Positions 27,066 through 36,381 of a stretch of DNA of 64,000 nucleotides are shown here, in pieces (position 1 is the stretch's first letter; each line of letters starts with the position of its first letter). Made by a program: the position numbers and the translations under genes. The notes under the pieces are model-generated. The model did no database searches. It saw only the letters and a list, made by a program, of their open reading frames with translations, and was not told the DNA's origin. Source of the stretch: Candidatus Kapaibacterium sp. (lineage in GTDB: Bacteria > Bacteroidota > Ignavibacteria > Kapaibacteriales > JAEUSM01); NCBI GenBank assembly GCA_016788785.1, contig JAEUSM010000006.1, positions 581,254 to 645,253 on the forward strand, in the 5' to 3' direction.

Positions 27066-27509
27066 TTATTTTGTGAAACTCTCACGATATCGTAAGTCAA
27101 AAGAAAAAGGAATGTCGTTATTTTGAATTGTTGGTTGATTGTTGGCAATTCCAGTAACGGTTGTTATCAAGGTAGCTTTTACTGTTTCGATTCGCTTTTT
27201 GGGGTGCTTTTCTAACCTTCTCACTTCAGCAATTAAGAGGATAGTATCTCCACTTTTTTCTATTTCTGTTTTTTGAACTTCCAATTGTGCATCAGCAGGA
27301 AAATTAAGCTCAAAAGATTCTATTTTTTGCTTGTTTTTTGAAGGAATCACCTTAAAAATCACCACAAACATCGAATACTCTTTTGCTGTAAATTGAGTGT
27401 GAATTTGTTGAAGTGCTCCAAAAGAAAAATTGCCCAAATTTCTTTGAGCAAAAATTGTAATCGGGAAAAGGAATAATAAAATGAAGAAACAAACAATTCT
27501 ATTTGTCAT
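27066..27509 (-). CDS. Small secreted protein in the DsbD-alpha-like operon
   Basis: A 147-residue protein with a signal peptide (MTNRIVCFFILLFLFPITIFAQ) and a beta-rich mature part (SFELNFPADAQLEVQKTEIEKSG) with no Cys after the signal region. It resembles the alpha-domain proteins upstream only loosely, so I treat it as unassigned. Its start overlaps the stop of the preceding gene by 4 bases (ATGA), showing coupling with the operon. Confidence 0.65.
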   Translation of the reverse strand: MTNRIVCFFILLFLFPITIFAQRNLGNFSFGALQQIHTQFTAKEYSMFVVIFKVIPSKNKQKIESFELNFPADAQLEVQKTEIEKSGDTILLIAEVRRLEKHPKKRIETVKATLITTVTGIANNQPTIQNNDIPFSFDLRYRESFTK

Positions 27510-28000
27510 TTTAAATCTATAATAAATTTGACAGGTACAAAATCATAAACAGCCATGCCTTTTGAATATGAAATTGATTGAAAAGCAATTGTTACTTCTA
27601 TTTCAATACGTTTTTGCTTTACAATGTTTGAATTAACTGTTACAGGAATATTTAGTGTTGTTGTTTTTTCATGAATAAAAACATATTCTTCAAAACCCTC
27701 ATCATAAATTTTTTTTGGATTTGGAGATTCAGAAGGTTTGCCAAACTTAACACCATTTAATTCTGGTAAGTCAATAGTTATCGGTGATCCATTCTTTTCT
27801 TTTAGCGAGTATATACAAAATTCTTCAATAGGAGAAATCGTTAATTGGAGAAGTGCTTTTCCATTTTTACCAACCTTGACTTTATCTTTCAGTACTTGAA
27901 TAGTTGCTTTGGCATTCTGTGGTTGGTAGACTGTTTGAGCATTGACACAAATCGGTAGTAACAAAACACAAACAAATACACTTAAGCAAAACCTTTTCAT
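27506..28000 (-). CDS. DsbD alpha-domain-like secreted protein lacking the Cys pair
   Basis: The 164 residues align closely with the first 170 of the neighbouring DsbD: VYQPQNAKATIQVLKDK against SYTPKAAKATVKVLTDK, then SESPNPKKIYDEGFEE against SESPKAKKVFDDGFEA. Where DsbD has the redox pair (TCSNVTGNCIS), this protein reads SISYSKGMAVY, so both Cys are lost. It is exported by a signal peptide (MKRFCLSVFVCVLLLPICVNA). It is a tandem relative of the DsbD alpha domain that cannot do the thiol exchange itself and may bind partners or regulate. Gap to the upstream gene is 1 base. Confidence 0.8.
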   Translation of the reverse strand: MKRFCLSVFVCVLLLPICVNAQTVYQPQNAKATIQVLKDKVKVGKNGKALLQLTISPIEEFCIYSLKEKNGSPITIDLPELNGVKFGKPSESPNPKKIYDEGFEEYVFIHEKTTTLNIPVTVNSNIVKQKRIEIEVTIAFQSISYSKGMAVYDFVPVKFIIDLK

Positions 28001-28001
28001 C

Positions 28002-28520
28002 CTATTTCACCACTAACTCATATTTGATGGGAATTTCATCTTTGACACATTGACCTGTAGCAGAGTTACATGTTTGAATACCTAAGGTAACTTCAACAGG
28101 ATATTTGCCTTTTTTCAATTTTTTCTTCAAGTGAATCACTTGCGAAAATGTTACCGTTTTGTGATGTTTGTAGGCTTCATCATCGTAAGCTTCATCATAA
28201 GATTCTGTTGGCGGAGGATTTTCTGTAGTAGGGTCTAAATGATCAGCAACAGTCATATCCAAAAGCATCATTGTTGCTGGTACTCCATTGCGTTCTTTAA
28301 CGCTGTAAATATACCATTCTGCAAATGGTTCCACTTCAATTTCAAGTGTGATTTTCTCACCAGCTTTGGCTGTAACACTGGGTTTAGTAACCCTATATTT
28401 CGCTTTCACTCTGTTCATATCCGTCCAATCTTGTCCAAAGCTATTGACTGGAGAAACTGCAGAGAGAATGGCAAGAGTGATTGTCGAAAAAATGAGAAAA
28501 TGAGAATATATTTTGAACAT
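28002..28520 (-). CDS. DsbD alpha-domain-like secreted protein with Cys pair
   Basis: A 172-residue exported protein of the DsbD alpha-domain family. Matches include the WYIYSVKERNGVPATM block (compare WYAYGLKETNGLPIT in DsbD) and the redox segment TCNSATGQCVKDE, with CxxxxxxC spacing as in the local DsbD. A stand-alone redox-active alpha domain could receive electrons from DsbD and pass them to partners such as TlpA-type proteins; this is inference. It is 4 bases downstream of the next alpha-like gene and 1 base upstream of the Cys-less one. Confidence 0.8.
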   Translation of the reverse strand: MFKIYSHFLIFSTITLAILSAVSPVNSFGQDWTDMNRVKAKYRVTKPSVTAKAGEKITLEIEVEPFAEWYIYSVKERNGVPATMMLLDMTVADHLDPTTENPPPTESYDEAYDDEAYKHHKTVTFSQVIHLKKKLKKGKYPVEVTLGIQTCNSATGQCVKDEIPIKYELVVK

Positions 28521-28524
28521 AAAA

Positions 28525-29091
28525 TTACCTTTTTTTAGACGATGATTTTTTTGGTTTTGGCTTGAACATTACCGTAAATGTTTGAGTATAATCATTAGGG
28601 GTTGTACAAGAAGCGTCTGCACACAATTGATAGAGAATTGATATCTTACCAGTGACAGAATCTCCTTCTGGGGTAGTATTTATCGTTATTGGAATGGTAA
28701 ATTGAGCCTTTTCTTTAAATTTTTCCACATCCATTTTATATTCAGGATCATAATGTTTCGTTGATTTACCTGATTTTATTGCTCCTTTAACAGAAAACAC
28801 TTCATTAGGTGTTACAGTGATTTCTGTTGCTTGCGGTCCAAACCCATCTTCATCAACAACAGGAGTCAAACCATAAATTCCCCAATGGGAAGAAAATTTT
28901 CCATTTAATTCAAGATTGAAAGTCTTTGTGTTTTTAGGAAGATAAATAATAGAGTCTTTCAATGAAAAGGTAGCAACTCCTTTAGTTTTGGGAGCTTCAC
29001 CGTCTTTCCCAGCGAAAAGTTGTTGGTTAATTCCAACAAATCCAATGAGAAGCAAAATGGCAATATGTAGAAAGGGAGTTAGTATTTTCAT
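28525..29091 (-). CDS. DsbD alpha-domain-like secreted protein
   Basis: Starts with a signal-like hydrophobic segment (MKILTPFLHIAILLLIGFVG) after a short possible extension; I take the ATG at 29091, six codons inside the longest frame. The mature part has the alpha-domain pattern (GKFSSHWGIYGLTPVVDEDG) and a Cys pair in LCADASCTT (CxxxxC), shorter than in the local DsbD. A basic KPKPKKSSSKKR tail ends it. It is the first of three clear alpha-like genes in the operon. The first gene of the operon is the small 29113-29466 protein. Confidence 0.75.
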   Translation of the reverse strand: MKILTPFLHIAILLLIGFVGINQQLFAGKDGEAPKTKGVATFSLKDSIIYLPKNTKTFNLELNGKFSSHWGIYGLTPVVDEDGFGPQATEITVTPNEVFSVKGAIKSGKSTKHYDPEYKMDVEKFKEKAQFTIPITINTTPEGDSVTGKISILYQLCADASCTTPNDYTQTFTVMFKPKPKKSSSKKR

Positions 29092-29112
29092 ATCCAATTT
29101 TAATAACAAAAA

Positions 29113-29466
29113 CTACTGTTCAGTATTATTGTGGTAACGTTCAAGAAGTGTAATAATTTTTTGAGCAGTTTCCAATGGATTTTCATTTAACAATTTACCT
29201 TCTAATCTATCTCTTTCACCAAGAAGTAAACTATCTGCTAAGGTATTTATTTCAGCAGAAAAGGAAACAGTTTGAAGATTTCGTAGTATTGCCAGAGCAT
29301 CTTTGCCGTATTCTGTTCCAAATAAATGCAAAATAGCAAAACCTACTAATCTTCTGGCACACACACGAACCTTGCCCATATTCCCTGTTTTTTCTGCGGA
29401 TTGGATGTATCGCAACTCTTGAGAAAACTCAGTTCCAAATCTATTATTATCTTGTAAATTTTCCAT
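29113..29466 (-). CDS. Small helical protein of unknown function
   Basis: About 117 residues of mostly helical sequence (RYIQSAEKTGNMGKVRVCARRLVGFAILHLFG) with no signal peptide or membrane segment. I chose the ATG at 29466 (MENLQDNN); in-frame ATG and TTG starts lie 3 and 4 codons further upstream. It is the first gene of the DsbD-alpha operon, a few bases before the next gene. No family recognised. Confidence 0.65.
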   Translation of the reverse strand: MENLQDNNRFGTEFSQELRYIQSAEKTGNMGKVRVCARRLVGFAILHLFGTEYGKDALAILRNLQTVSFSAEINTLADSLLLGERDRLEGKLLNENPLETAQKIITLLERYHNNTEQ

Positions 29467-29563
29467 CGATATCATCAATATAAGAATTATTTAGAAACAC
29501 TTTTTTGACCCAAAATACGTTAATTAGTCGATATACTATTTACCAAATTATACAAAAAAAGTA

Positions 29564-31117
29564 ATGAATGATTTTCTGAATGAAGTGTATTACAACTTCA
29601 ATGACCCAGCAATTGCTTCTAAACAACGAGCAGCAATTGACACTGTACAATCTCAATTTGGAAAAGAATACCCAAATATAATCAATGGCGAGAAGATTTT
29701 CACACAAAATAAAACAACATCACTTAATCCTTCAAATACAGACCAGATTGTAGGTGTGTTTCAAAAATCTGGTAAAGATGATGCAGAGAAAGCAATGCAA
29801 GCTGCATTGACTACATTTGAAACTTGGAAAAAAGTTCCACCTGCTGAACGAGCTAACTATCTATTCAAAGCTGCTGATGTAATGAGAAGACGTAGATTAG
29901 AAATCAATGCTTGGATGATTTCAGAAGTTGGGAAAAACTATTTGGAAGCTGATGCTGATACTTGCGAGGCAATTGACTTTTTGGATTTCTATGGGAGAGA
30001 AATGCTTCGATATGCAGCACCTCAACCAATTATTCCTGACCCAGCAGGTGAAAACAATGAAATGATTTATATTCCACTTGGTGTTGGTGTTGTAATCCCA
30101 CCATGGAATTTCCCATTTGCAATATTAGCGGGTATGACTGCAGCCGCATTTGTTGCAGGTAATACTGTCGTTTTAAAACCTTCCTCAGATTCACCTATGA
30201 TGGGGTGGTTGTTTATGGAAATTTTGGAAGAAGTTGGCTTGCCAAAAGGAGTTGTTAATTACTTAGTTGCCTCTGGTGCTGAAGCCGGTGATTATTTGGT
30301 AACGCATCCAAAAACACGATTTGTTTCCTTTACTGGGTCTATGGAAGTTGGTTTACGCATCAATGAATTGGCTGCAAAAACAGTTCCTGGTCAAATTTGG
30401 ATTAAACGTGTTGTTGCTGAAATGGGTGGCAAAGACTCAATGGTAATTGATAGCGATTGTAATTTAGATGCAGCTGCTCAAGCAGTTGTGGCAGCTGCTT
30501 ATGGCTTCCAAGGACAAAAATGTTCTGCTTGTTCACGAGCTATTGTTGTAGAATCGGTCTACGATGAATTTATCAGCAAAGTAAAAGCCATAGTTGACAC
30601 TATTGAAGTTGGAAATGCTGCCGATGACAAACGTATGGGACCAGTTGTTTCGAAAAAAGCATATAATTCAATTTTAGACTATATCGAGATCGGCAAACAA
30701 GAAGGCAGACTAATTACTGGTGGTGGTGCTGTTGAAGGTAAAAATGGTTACTATATTAAACCAACAGTTATCGCTGACATTGACCCAATGGCAAGAATTT
30801 CTCAAGAAGAAATTTTTGGACCTGTTTTAGCAATTATCAGAGCAAATGACTTTAATCATGGTTTAGAAATCGCCAATAACACTATTTATGGTTTAACTGG
30901 TGCAGTTTTCACTAATGACAAAGCAAAATTACAAAAAGCACGTGAAGAGTTTATGGTCGGTAATCTATATTTGAATAGAAAATGTACTGGTGCTTTAGTA
31001 GGTGTGAATCCTTTTGGTGGTTTCAATATGTCTGGAACTGACTCAAAAGCTGGTGGGAGAGATTATCTTTTACTCTTTTTACAAGCGAAATCTATTAGCG
31101 AAAAATCGGTTTCATAA
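29564..31117 (+). CDS. 1-pyrroline-5-carboxylate dehydrogenase-like aldehyde dehydrogenase
   Basis: RocA-type enzymes oxidise L-glutamate gamma-semialdehyde to glutamate with NAD in proline and arginine breakdown. The 517 residues show PWNFPFAIL, the general-base Glu in AEMGGKDSMVID, the catalytic Cys in GFQGQKCSACSRA, and EEIFGPVLAI with GGFNMSGTDSKAGG near the C-terminus. The N-terminal FNDPAIASKQRAAI and the Ser-rich RxxSACSR surroundings fit the RocA subgroup better than general aldehyde dehydrogenases. No proline dehydrogenase gene is beside it. A strong terminator follows. Confidence 0.88.
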   Translation: MNDFLNEVYYNFNDPAIASKQRAAIDTVQSQFGKEYPNIINGEKIFTQNKTTSLNPSNTDQIVGVFQKSGKDDAEKAMQAALTTFETWKKVPPAERANYLFKAADVMRRRRLEINAWMISEVGKNYLEADADTCEAIDFLDFYGREMLRYAAPQPIIPDPAGENNEMIYIPLGVGVVIPPWNFPFAILAGMTAAAFVAGNTVVLKPSSDSPMMGWLFMEILEEVGLPKGVVNYLVASGAEAGDYLVTHPKTRFVSFTGSMEVGLRINELAAKTVPGQIWIKRVVAEMGGKDSMVIDSDCNLDAAAQAVVAAAYGFQGQKCSACSRAIVVESVYDEFISKVKAIVDTIEVGNAADDKRMGPVVSKKAYNSILDYIEIGKQEGRLITGGGAVEGKNGYYIKPTVIADIDPMARISQEEIFGPVLAIIRANDFNHGLEIANNTIYGLTGAVFTNDKAKLQKAREEFMVGNLYLNRKCTGALVGVNPFGGFNMSGTDSKAGGRDYLLLFLQAKSISEKSVS

Positions 31118-31130
31118 TTTCTTAAAATCA

Positions 31131-31167
31131 AAAAGCACAGAAAAAATTCTTTTCTGTGCTTTTTTTT
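31131..31167 (+). terminator. Terminator after the aldehyde dehydrogenase gene
   Basis: A 14-bp stem (AAAAGCACAGAAAA paired with TTTTCTGTGCTTTT around a small AATTC loop) is followed by a T run, 13 bases after the stop. Confidence 0.85.
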
Positions 31168-31214
31168 GTTTACATTGTATACAATTCTTTCAAAATTATA
31201 TCTTAAAATCAATC

Positions 31215-31523
31215 ATGGACGATCAACAACAAGGACAACAAATCAATATCCAACTCGATGAACAAATCGCTGAAGGAATTTACTCCAATTTAGCAATCAT
31301 CTCTCACTCACCTGCTGAGTTTGTCATTGACTTTACTCGTTTACTTCCGGGAACAGCCAATGCACGCGTTCATTCGAGAATCATTATGACACCTCAACAT
31401 GCGAAATCACTTTTATTTGCATTACAAGGAAACATTCAAAAATTTGAAGAACAATACGGCGAAATAACCTCAGAAGCAGTCAATCCAATGGGGTTTAACG
31501 GTGGAAATAACGTTATAAATTAA
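31215..31523 (+). CDS. DUF3467 protein
   Basis: A small protein of 102 residues. The core (GIYSNLAIISHSPAEFVIDF, MTPQHAKSLLFALQGNIQKFEEQYG) matches the DUF3467 family, common in Bacteroidota and Acidobacteria, which has no established function. The start is the ATG at 31215; the frame stays open far upstream but overlaps the aldehyde dehydrogenase and its terminator there. The gene lies between a terminator and the GH57 gene 25 bases downstream and is probably expressed from its own promoter. Confidence 0.85.
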   Translation: MDDQQQGQQINIQLDEQIAEGIYSNLAIISHSPAEFVIDFTRLLPGTANARVHSRIIMTPQHAKSLLFALQGNIQKFEEQYGEITSEAVNPMGFNGGNNVIN

Positions 31524-31548
31524 TCAAATCATTTTACGGAGAAAAGGT

Positions 31549-33306
31549 ATGTACGCAGGTAATATCACAATCGTTCTTCATACACATTTGCCATATGTTT
31601 TACATCATGGCGATTGGCCTCATGGTACTGATTGGATTCTTGAAGCTGTTGCAGAATGCTACATACCTCTTCTTAATGTTTGTAATGAATTGCTCAAAGA
31701 GGGTATTTATCCGAAATTAACCTTTGATATTTCACCAGTATTATGTGAACAATTAGCTCACAAAGAATTTCCTGGTCTTTTTCGAAAATACTGCCAAGAA
31801 AAAGTCAATGCAGCCATGCGAGATGAAGCACTGTTTGTAAAATCTCGAGAATCTGCTCATCAAATTTATTTAGCTAAGTATTGGCAAAAAGTATATTCCG
31901 ATCGATTGTACGAATTTGAACGAGTCTATAATTCTTCGATTCTTGGAGAAATGAAACGCTTGCAAGATATTGGTGCAATTGAAGTAATGACCTGTGGTGC
32001 TACCCATGGATACTTCCCATTACTAGCGGATGATGCGAGTATAGAATTGCAGATTAAAACTGCAGTAGAAAATTATAAAAAACATTTTGGTCGTGCACCA
32101 CGTGGTATTTGGTTACCTGAGTGTGCTTATAGACCTACCTACGAATGGCGAACGTTCATTGCTGTTGATCATTACAGCACCAAACATTTACGTCCAGGTG
32201 TTGAGCGGCTTTTGGCTCAATATGGGCTTACACATTTTATAACTGATGATCATATGCTCAAAAATGGGCAATGTATTGGATTAAAAGATGTTGATGCAAA
32301 TGGAAAACCATTTGTACGTGATTGGATATTCAATCGTTCACCGCTATCAATATACAATGTTAGTTCAGACAAAGAAATTCAATATGGAACTTCCATTGCA
32401 TTTACACGTCATCGCGAATTAGCAATGCAAGTGTGGTCAGGCGATTCTGGATATCCTGGTGATCCTCACTATTTAGATTTTCATAAAAAGCATCATAATT
32501 CTGCATTGCGTTATTGGAGAGTTACTGATAACAAAGCAGATATGATGTACAAATTGCTCTATATCCCAGATGCGATAGAGAAAAAAGTGTCACTTCATGC
32601 TCTCCACTTGACCAAATGTATTGAAGAAACAATGTTGTGGAATTACAAACAAACGCGTGAATTTGGAACAATTTGTTTGCCATTTGATACTGAACTATTT
32701 GGGCATTGGTGGTTTGAAGGACCAAAATTTATTAAACAACTATTGCGTGGATTGTACAAATCTCCATATTTGAATACCGTTACAACGTCTGAACAAATTG
32801 AAGCTGTCAAACCTCGGTATGTCGTTGCTCTTACTGAAGGTGGTTGGGGTAAAGATGGTAATCATGAAAATTGGACAAATGGTGCAACAGTTTGGACTTG
32901 GGAACTGATTTACAAGGCGGAACTACGTTTTAAAACCATAATGGAAAGCCTCGAACTCGAAAGTATCAAACCAACCTTACGAAGAGTTCTCACTCAAGCA
33001 TTGCGTGAATTGATGTTATTACAATCTTCTGATTGGCAATTTCTCATTTCTACTGTTTCCGCGAAAGATTACGCAGAACAACGTGTTACATTCCACAATT
33101 CTGATTTCCATCGATTGTGTGATATAGCAGAACAGTTTATCAAATCGAAAAAAATTAAAAAAACCGATACTTTTTATGTGGAAGAAACTGAAATTCGCAA
33201 TGCAATTTTCCCTGAATTACAATTAGAATGGTGGAATACGAAGATTTACCCACTTCAGAAGAAAACAGAAACTATCGAAATAGAATCAGACTTGTCTCAG
33301 GAATAG
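31549..33306 (+). CDS. GH57 1,4-alpha-glucan branching enzyme
   Basis: Branching enzymes of glycoside hydrolase family 57 cut alpha-1,4 glucan and rejoin the piece in alpha-1,6 linkage, making glycogen. Residues 1-400 form the GH57 barrel: LHTHLPYVLHHGDWPHGTDW, then WLPECAYRP with the nucleophile Glu, and PFDTELFGHWWFEGP with the acid Asp. The C-terminal part has the DUF1957 helices (LTQALRELMLLQSSDWQFLI). A GGAG sits 11 bases before the ATG. It overlaps the start of the next gene by 79 bases. No other glycogen gene is visible nearby. Confidence 0.9.
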   Translation: MYAGNITIVLHTHLPYVLHHGDWPHGTDWILEAVAECYIPLLNVCNELLKEGIYPKLTFDISPVLCEQLAHKEFPGLFRKYCQEKVNAAMRDEALFVKSRESAHQIYLAKYWQKVYSDRLYEFERVYNSSILGEMKRLQDIGAIEVMTCGATHGYFPLLADDASIELQIKTAVENYKKHFGRAPRGIWLPECAYRPTYEWRTFIAVDHYSTKHLRPGVERLLAQYGLTHFITDDHMLKNGQCIGLKDVDANGKPFVRDWIFNRSPLSIYNVSSDKEIQYGTSIAFTRHRELAMQVWSGDSGYPGDPHYLDFHKKHHNSALRYWRVTDNKADMMYKLLYIPDAIEKKVSLHALHLTKCIEETMLWNYKQTREFGTICLPFDTELFGHWWFEGPKFIKQLLRGLYKSPYLNTVTTSEQIEAVKPRYVVALTEGGWGKDGNHENWTNGATVWTWELIYKAELRFKTIMESLELESIKPTLRRVLTQALRELMLLQSSDWQFLISTVSAKDYAEQRVTFHNSDFHRLCDIAEQFIKSKKIKKTDTFYVEETEIRNAIFPELQLEWWNTKIYPLQKKTETIEIESDLSQE

Positions 33307-34886
33307 TCAGTTTTATAGTTTTTCTTCTTATTTCTTTCTTCATTGCACCGTTAGGTTTTTCACCAACGGATGATGGATATATACTCTCAATGAGTAATAA
33401 TATCTTTCACGGACAAATTCCACATAAGGATTTTATAACAATACGACCAGTTGCTTCATCTATACTGGCATTATATTCGTATTTCCCTATTTTTGATTCA
33501 ATTCAACTATTCGTTACAAGAATTATATGTGCTTTGGAATTTGTGCTAATCGCTTGGATGTGGATTCAAATAGTTTTTCAACGTAGAAATATAGAACATC
33601 CCAAAATTTTCATTGTTGCAATTACTGTCATCACGACTGCTATTACTATTCACGACTTCCCTTTGATGGCTTGGCATACAATTGATGGAATATTCTTTTG
33701 CAGTCTTGCATTGTTAATTCGAACAAAATATCAAAATAAACCCACCAATAGTTCATTATTTTTTTCATACCTATTTTTAGGTATAGCAGTACTATGCAAA
33801 CAAAGTTTTGCTCCAGTTGTTCTTGCATCGTTGATTCTGTTTCAGGATTATAAACGAATTTTTCCGTTTGTAGGGTTTTTGCTTTTTCCATTACTTTATG
33901 TTGCATGGATAAACTCAAATGGAGGTTTGATTGACCTACTTATTCAACTTTCTGCTCAATCGAAAATTTTAGGAGTTGGATTCAAACGGTATGTTGTTGA
34001 TCTTTGGTTTTTGGGTGGAATAACCGTTGGTATTGGTGTATGGATTTTACAAAATAGCCGTTTTGAAGACTACAAAAAGTCAATAAATTTATTTCTTATT
34101 ATTTCGATGGTTGTATTCCTTCTGTTCGACTTTACATTCGGAAATAACTTATCGAAAAGTTCCGTTGTTCTCTTTGGTATTTTAATACCAATTTGTTTAA
34201 AGGCTATAATAGAAAAACGAGAGTTTGCTATGGTTACAACTATGATTATTGGCATAGCTTGGTCATCTGCATTATCCATTGGTTACTCGTTCCCATCGTT
34301 GCTATGCGGTGGGATGTTGCTTGTTCTTTTTCTTGAATTAGAAATTGAAATTCAAAACAACTGGAAAACAACGTCGCTCAGTTTTGCCATTGCTTTGGTT
34401 TTTGTTTGCTCATTTGTCTTCGCAAGAACAACTAAGATATACCGAGAACAATCAGTTCAGTATTTACATTATCCTTTGGGAGAAGTATTAAAGAATGGGA
34501 AAGGAATATATACGAATGGAAACACCTATTTTTTTCTCTATGATGTACAAACTCTTCGTCAAAAATACAACCAAAAACTCTTAATTTTTGCTCCAGATAT
34601 GGCTGGTTTGTATAGCTCAAAATTCTATCAACAACCTACAATTTCTCCATGGGCTAGAGATTTAGAATTACCCTCTCAATTACTCAAAGAACATTTTGCT
34701 CATAATCTCCAACAACTTGGTAATTCAGAATCGATGTTTGCCGTTTCAAAATTTAGAGTAGATTCTTTAGCATTTAAACTAACAACTTTCAATACAGAAA
34801 CATCAGATTCCCCAGTTGTTCGATTTGCAAAAAAAGAACTTCGTCTTGTTGATTCGACAAGATTCTTTTATATTTACACAAAATAA
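33228..34886 (+). CDS. Polytopic membrane protein resembling GT-C glycosyltransferases
   Basis: A 552-residue protein with about ten hydrophobic helices. The first outer loop contains the Asp pair and surrounding residues typical of GT-C transferases (SPTDDGYILSMSNNIFHGQ, then PHKDFITIRP). The C-terminal 150 residues are soluble. GT-C enzymes use polyprenyl-phosphate sugars and glycosylate lipids or proteins outside the membrane. The start at 33228 overlaps the branching-enzyme gene by 79 bases in another frame; a TTG start near 33291 before the first helix would remove most of the overlap. The assignment is by topology and loop motif only. Confidence 0.65.
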   Translation: MVEYEDLPTSEENRNYRNRIRLVSGIVSFIVFLLISFFIAPLGFSPTDDGYILSMSNNIFHGQIPHKDFITIRPVASSILALYSYFPIFDSIQLFVTRIICALEFVLIAWMWIQIVFQRRNIEHPKIFIVAITVITTAITIHDFPLMAWHTIDGIFFCSLALLIRTKYQNKPTNSSLFFSYLFLGIAVLCKQSFAPVVLASLILFQDYKRIFPFVGFLLFPLLYVAWINSNGGLIDLLIQLSAQSKILGVGFKRYVVDLWFLGGITVGIGVWILQNSRFEDYKKSINLFLIISMVVFLLFDFTFGNNLSKSSVVLFGILIPICLKAIIEKREFAMVTTMIIGIAWSSALSIGYSFPSLLCGGMLLVLFLELEIEIQNNWKTTSLSFAIALVFVCSFVFARTTKIYREQSVQYLHYPLGEVLKNGKGIYTNGNTYFFLYDVQTLRQKYNQKLLIFAPDMAGLYSSKFYQQPTISPWARDLELPSQLLKEHFAHNLQQLGNSESMFAVSKFRVDSLAFKLTTFNTETSDSPVVRFAKKELRLVDSTRFFYIYTK

Positions 34887-34908
34887 TCGATTCTACCTAC
34901 ACAACTAT

Positions 34909-36345
34909 ATGCGTCAATACCTCTTTCCCATCATAGCATTTACCTTAGTTTCCGTGCTATTTGTCGTCGTTGAAGTTTCAAGACCCAAAGAAGTTGATTG
35001 GAGAGAAAGCTATGCATTGGACGATAAGAATCCATTTGGTGGCTATTTGCTCTTTGAACGGTTGCAAGATTTTAATGGGAATAAACCCATCAATACTTCC
35101 GATAAATCCATTTTTGAAGAGTTACAAAATCGTCAAGGTAATTACCTTATTGCTTCAAAAAAAAGTTTTATACAATCAAATGAAATTGATGAAAATTCTG
35201 CCTTTTACGAACCCGAGATTCAAATTGTTGATAGTTCAAAAGTGGGAAAAGATACTCTCTCAATCGATAGCGTTTCAACTGATACCATCAAAACAGCAGA
35301 AGTCAAACCTTTTTTGTATGTTGACACGAATTTGACAAATCGTTGCGAGAAATGTACCACATTTTTATTTGTAAATGGTAGTGTAACACCAGACAGATAC
35401 GAAACAGAAATGCTCAAAAAATTTGTTGCAGAAGGAAATACTGTCGTAATTGCAGCAAATAGTTTTGGGAAATCCTTTTATGACTCATTAAAGGTTTTTA
35501 CTCGTGATTATTTTCAAAATCCCTTTCAATTTGACTCGACAAGACCTAAAACAAAGATTGATTTTCATCCTCGAATTTCTTCCAAGACTCCAAGTGTTTT
35601 CAACGTTGCAGAGCGAAGAATCGAATTTGATAGATATATTCTCAGCAAAGATTCGCTTTTCACTTCAATAATTGCTTCAAAAAATGATACATTACCCATT
35701 GGCATGAAAATATCGTATGGTAGAGGTCAATTTTTACTCTTTTCTACTCCTAAATTATTTACTAATTATGGCATAATCAAACCAGAAACGTCACCGTTGG
35801 TTGCTGCTTTGCTTTCAACCTTACCAAAAAATGAGATTTTGTGGAGCAATTATTATAAATTCAACGGCACAAATAAATCAACTTCACTACTACGATTTAT
35901 TCTTTCGCAAGAAGCCTTACGATGGGCGTATTATATGTTTTTATTGGTATCACTCGTTTACATTATTTTTGCAATGAAACGAACCCAGCGTGCAATTCCA
36001 ATAGTAAAACCTGTTTCGAATGATACAGTTGACTTTGTGAATACCATCGGTACCTTATTTTTCCAAAGTAAGGAACACCGATTGATAGCATTGAAAAAAA
36101 TCCAGTATTTTTTCGATTTTCTTCGAACTACATATTATTTGAACACTAATAATTTCGACAAAGCATTTTTTGAAAAAGCTTCTTTAAAATTGCAATTACC
36201 ACTTGATGAAACTATTTCCTTGTTCTCTAAAATCAATGGTGTTTTAGAATCCGACACCATCGACGAAGAAGAAATGAAGGGGTTGGTTCTTACAATAGAT
36301 AAACTCATTGCTGAGGGTCAGGGCAGAAAAAAAGCAACGGTGTAA
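34909..36345 (+). CDS. DUF4350-like membrane protein
   Basis: The protein begins with one N-terminal membrane helix (MRQYLFPIIAFTLVSVLFVV), then a soluble periplasmic-type domain of about 340 residues with WRESYALDDKNPFGGYLLFERL and GRGQFLLFSTPKLFTNYGI. A second helix (WAYYMFLLVSLVYIIFAM) and a cytoplasmic C-terminal helical domain follow. This is the layout of the DUF4350 family of Bacteroidota, often located in MoxR/DUF58 clusters, but no such genes are here. I chose the ATG at 34909 over one 31 codons upstream, which overlaps the previous gene. Function unknown. Confidence 0.75.
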   Translation: MRQYLFPIIAFTLVSVLFVVVEVSRPKEVDWRESYALDDKNPFGGYLLFERLQDFNGNKPINTSDKSIFEELQNRQGNYLIASKKSFIQSNEIDENSAFYEPEIQIVDSSKVGKDTLSIDSVSTDTIKTAEVKPFLYVDTNLTNRCEKCTTFLFVNGSVTPDRYETEMLKKFVAEGNTVVIAANSFGKSFYDSLKVFTRDYFQNPFQFDSTRPKTKIDFHPRISSKTPSVFNVAERRIEFDRYILSKDSLFTSIIASKNDTLPIGMKISYGRGQFLLFSTPKLFTNYGIIKPETSPLVAALLSTLPKNEILWSNYYKFNGTNKSTSLLRFILSQEALRWAYYMFLLVSLVYIIFAMKRTQRAIPIVKPVSNDTVDFVNTIGTLFFQSKEHRLIALKKIQYFFDFLRTTYYLNTNNFDKAFFEKASLKLQLPLDETISLFSKINGVLESDTIDEEEMKGLVLTIDKLIAEGQGRKKATV

Positions 36346-36361
36346 CCGTTGCTTTTTTTTT
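36331..36361 (+). terminator. Terminator overlapping the DUF4350-like stop codon
   Basis: AAAGCAACGG and CCGTTGCTTT form a 10-bp stem with the loop TGTAA, followed by a T run. The TAA stop (36343-36345) lies in the loop. Confidence 0.8.
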
Positions 36362-36381
36362 TAAATATCTATCTCAAAAAT

